Of a DNA stretch of 5,950 nt, positions 5,872 to 5,950 are shown piece after piece (position 1 is the first letter of the stretch; each line of letters opens with the position of its first letter). The notes under the pieces were generated by a model. It saw only the letters and a program-made list of their open reading frames with translations, was not told where the DNA came from and ran no database searches. Source of the DNA: an uncultured Clostridium sp. (GTDB lineage: Bacteria > Bacillota > Clostridia > Lachnospirales > Lachnospiraceae); assembly GCA_958349075.1 (NCBI GenBank), contig CATWBR010000289.1, positions 1 to 5,950 on the forward strand. Direction: 5' to 3'. Both the position numbers and the translations under genes were made by a program.

Positions 5872-5950
5872 ATGAGTCTTCAGTCCCGGGGGCAGGTTGT
5901 CGTGAGGGGTGAATCCGGCAGAATGAATTACTTCGGGGACCGTTTGCACT
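5872..5950 (+). CDS. Possible start of an unidentified gene (partial)
   Basis: From ATG 5872 an open frame runs to the window edge: 26 complete codons, beginning MSLQSRGQVVV and containing MNYFGDRLH near the end. GAGG at 5861-5864, 7 nt upstream, is an acceptable ribosome binding site. An in-frame ATG at 5923, preceded by GAGGGGTG at 5904-5911, is another possible start. The visible part has no domain I can name. The frame could simply be open by chance over this short distance, and the first six codons come from the 17-bp repeat. Confidence 0.35.
   Translation, partial: MSLQSRGQVVVRGESGRMNYFGDRLH
5873..5889 (+). repeat. 17-bp direct repeat, copy 2
   Basis: Identical to 4437-4453. It lies 70 nt after the BofC-like stop codon, in a G-rich spacer (5803-5871) that carries a short CCGGC/GCCGG hairpin (5836-5840 with 5850-5854) but no T run. 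Whether this copy also has a matching downstream GACTGAAGA arm cannot be told: none is seen before the window ends at 5950. Confidence 0.8.

Overview
The window looks like a chromosomal segment from a spore-forming Clostridia, most likely Lachnospiraceae (Clostridium cluster XIVa type). This rests on the gene set (PhoH, YbeY, a DUF3048 lipoprotein, a SpoVB/MurJ-type flippase and a BofC-domain protein), the strong Shine-Dalgarno sequences, the moderate G+C content, and the clostridial style of the YbeY and flippase sequences. All supported genes lie on the + strand. This is an inference from protein character; no taxonomic search was possible.

Positions 1-4424 form one tightly packed operon-like block. 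It opens with the last 38 codons of a gene that ends at 119, probably the sporulation gene yqfD judging by gene order. Then come phoH (106-1158), ybeY (1155-1652), a DUF3048/YerB-like lipoprotein (1649-2770) and a 557-residue MOP-superfamily flippase of the SpoVB/MurJ type (2751-4424). Each gene overlaps the next: 14 nt, ATGA, ATGA and 20 nt. Translational coupling is therefore likely. The first part concerns RNA handling and ribosome quality (PhoH ATPase, YbeY endoribonuclease). The second part is envelope related (lipoprotein, lipid-linked precursor flippase). In B. subtilis, genes such as yqfF, dgkA, cdd and era accompany phoH and ybeY; here the lipoprotein and flippase follow ybeY instead.

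Positions 4425-5421 hold a 115-nt spacer, a GNAT acetyltransferase with a YoaP-like C-terminal domain (4540-5289), and a large hairpin with A-rich and T-rich flanks that reads as a (possibly bidirectional) terminator (5282-5355). After it comes a stand-alone gene (5422-5802) for a small membrane-anchored protein with a BofC C-terminal-like domain. It has a strong ribosome binding site and a candidate forespore (sigma-F/sigma-G type) promoter.

The least explained signal is an exact 17-bp direct repeat, at 4437-4453 and 5873-5889. Both copies lie just outside known genes. Both sit immediately after the first base of a possible start codon, so each could encode a peptide beginning (M)SLQSR. The first copy is also one arm of a 9-bp inverted repeat. 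I found no CRISPR array, tRNA, rRNA, insertion sequence or phage gene, and no convincing new multi-gene system.
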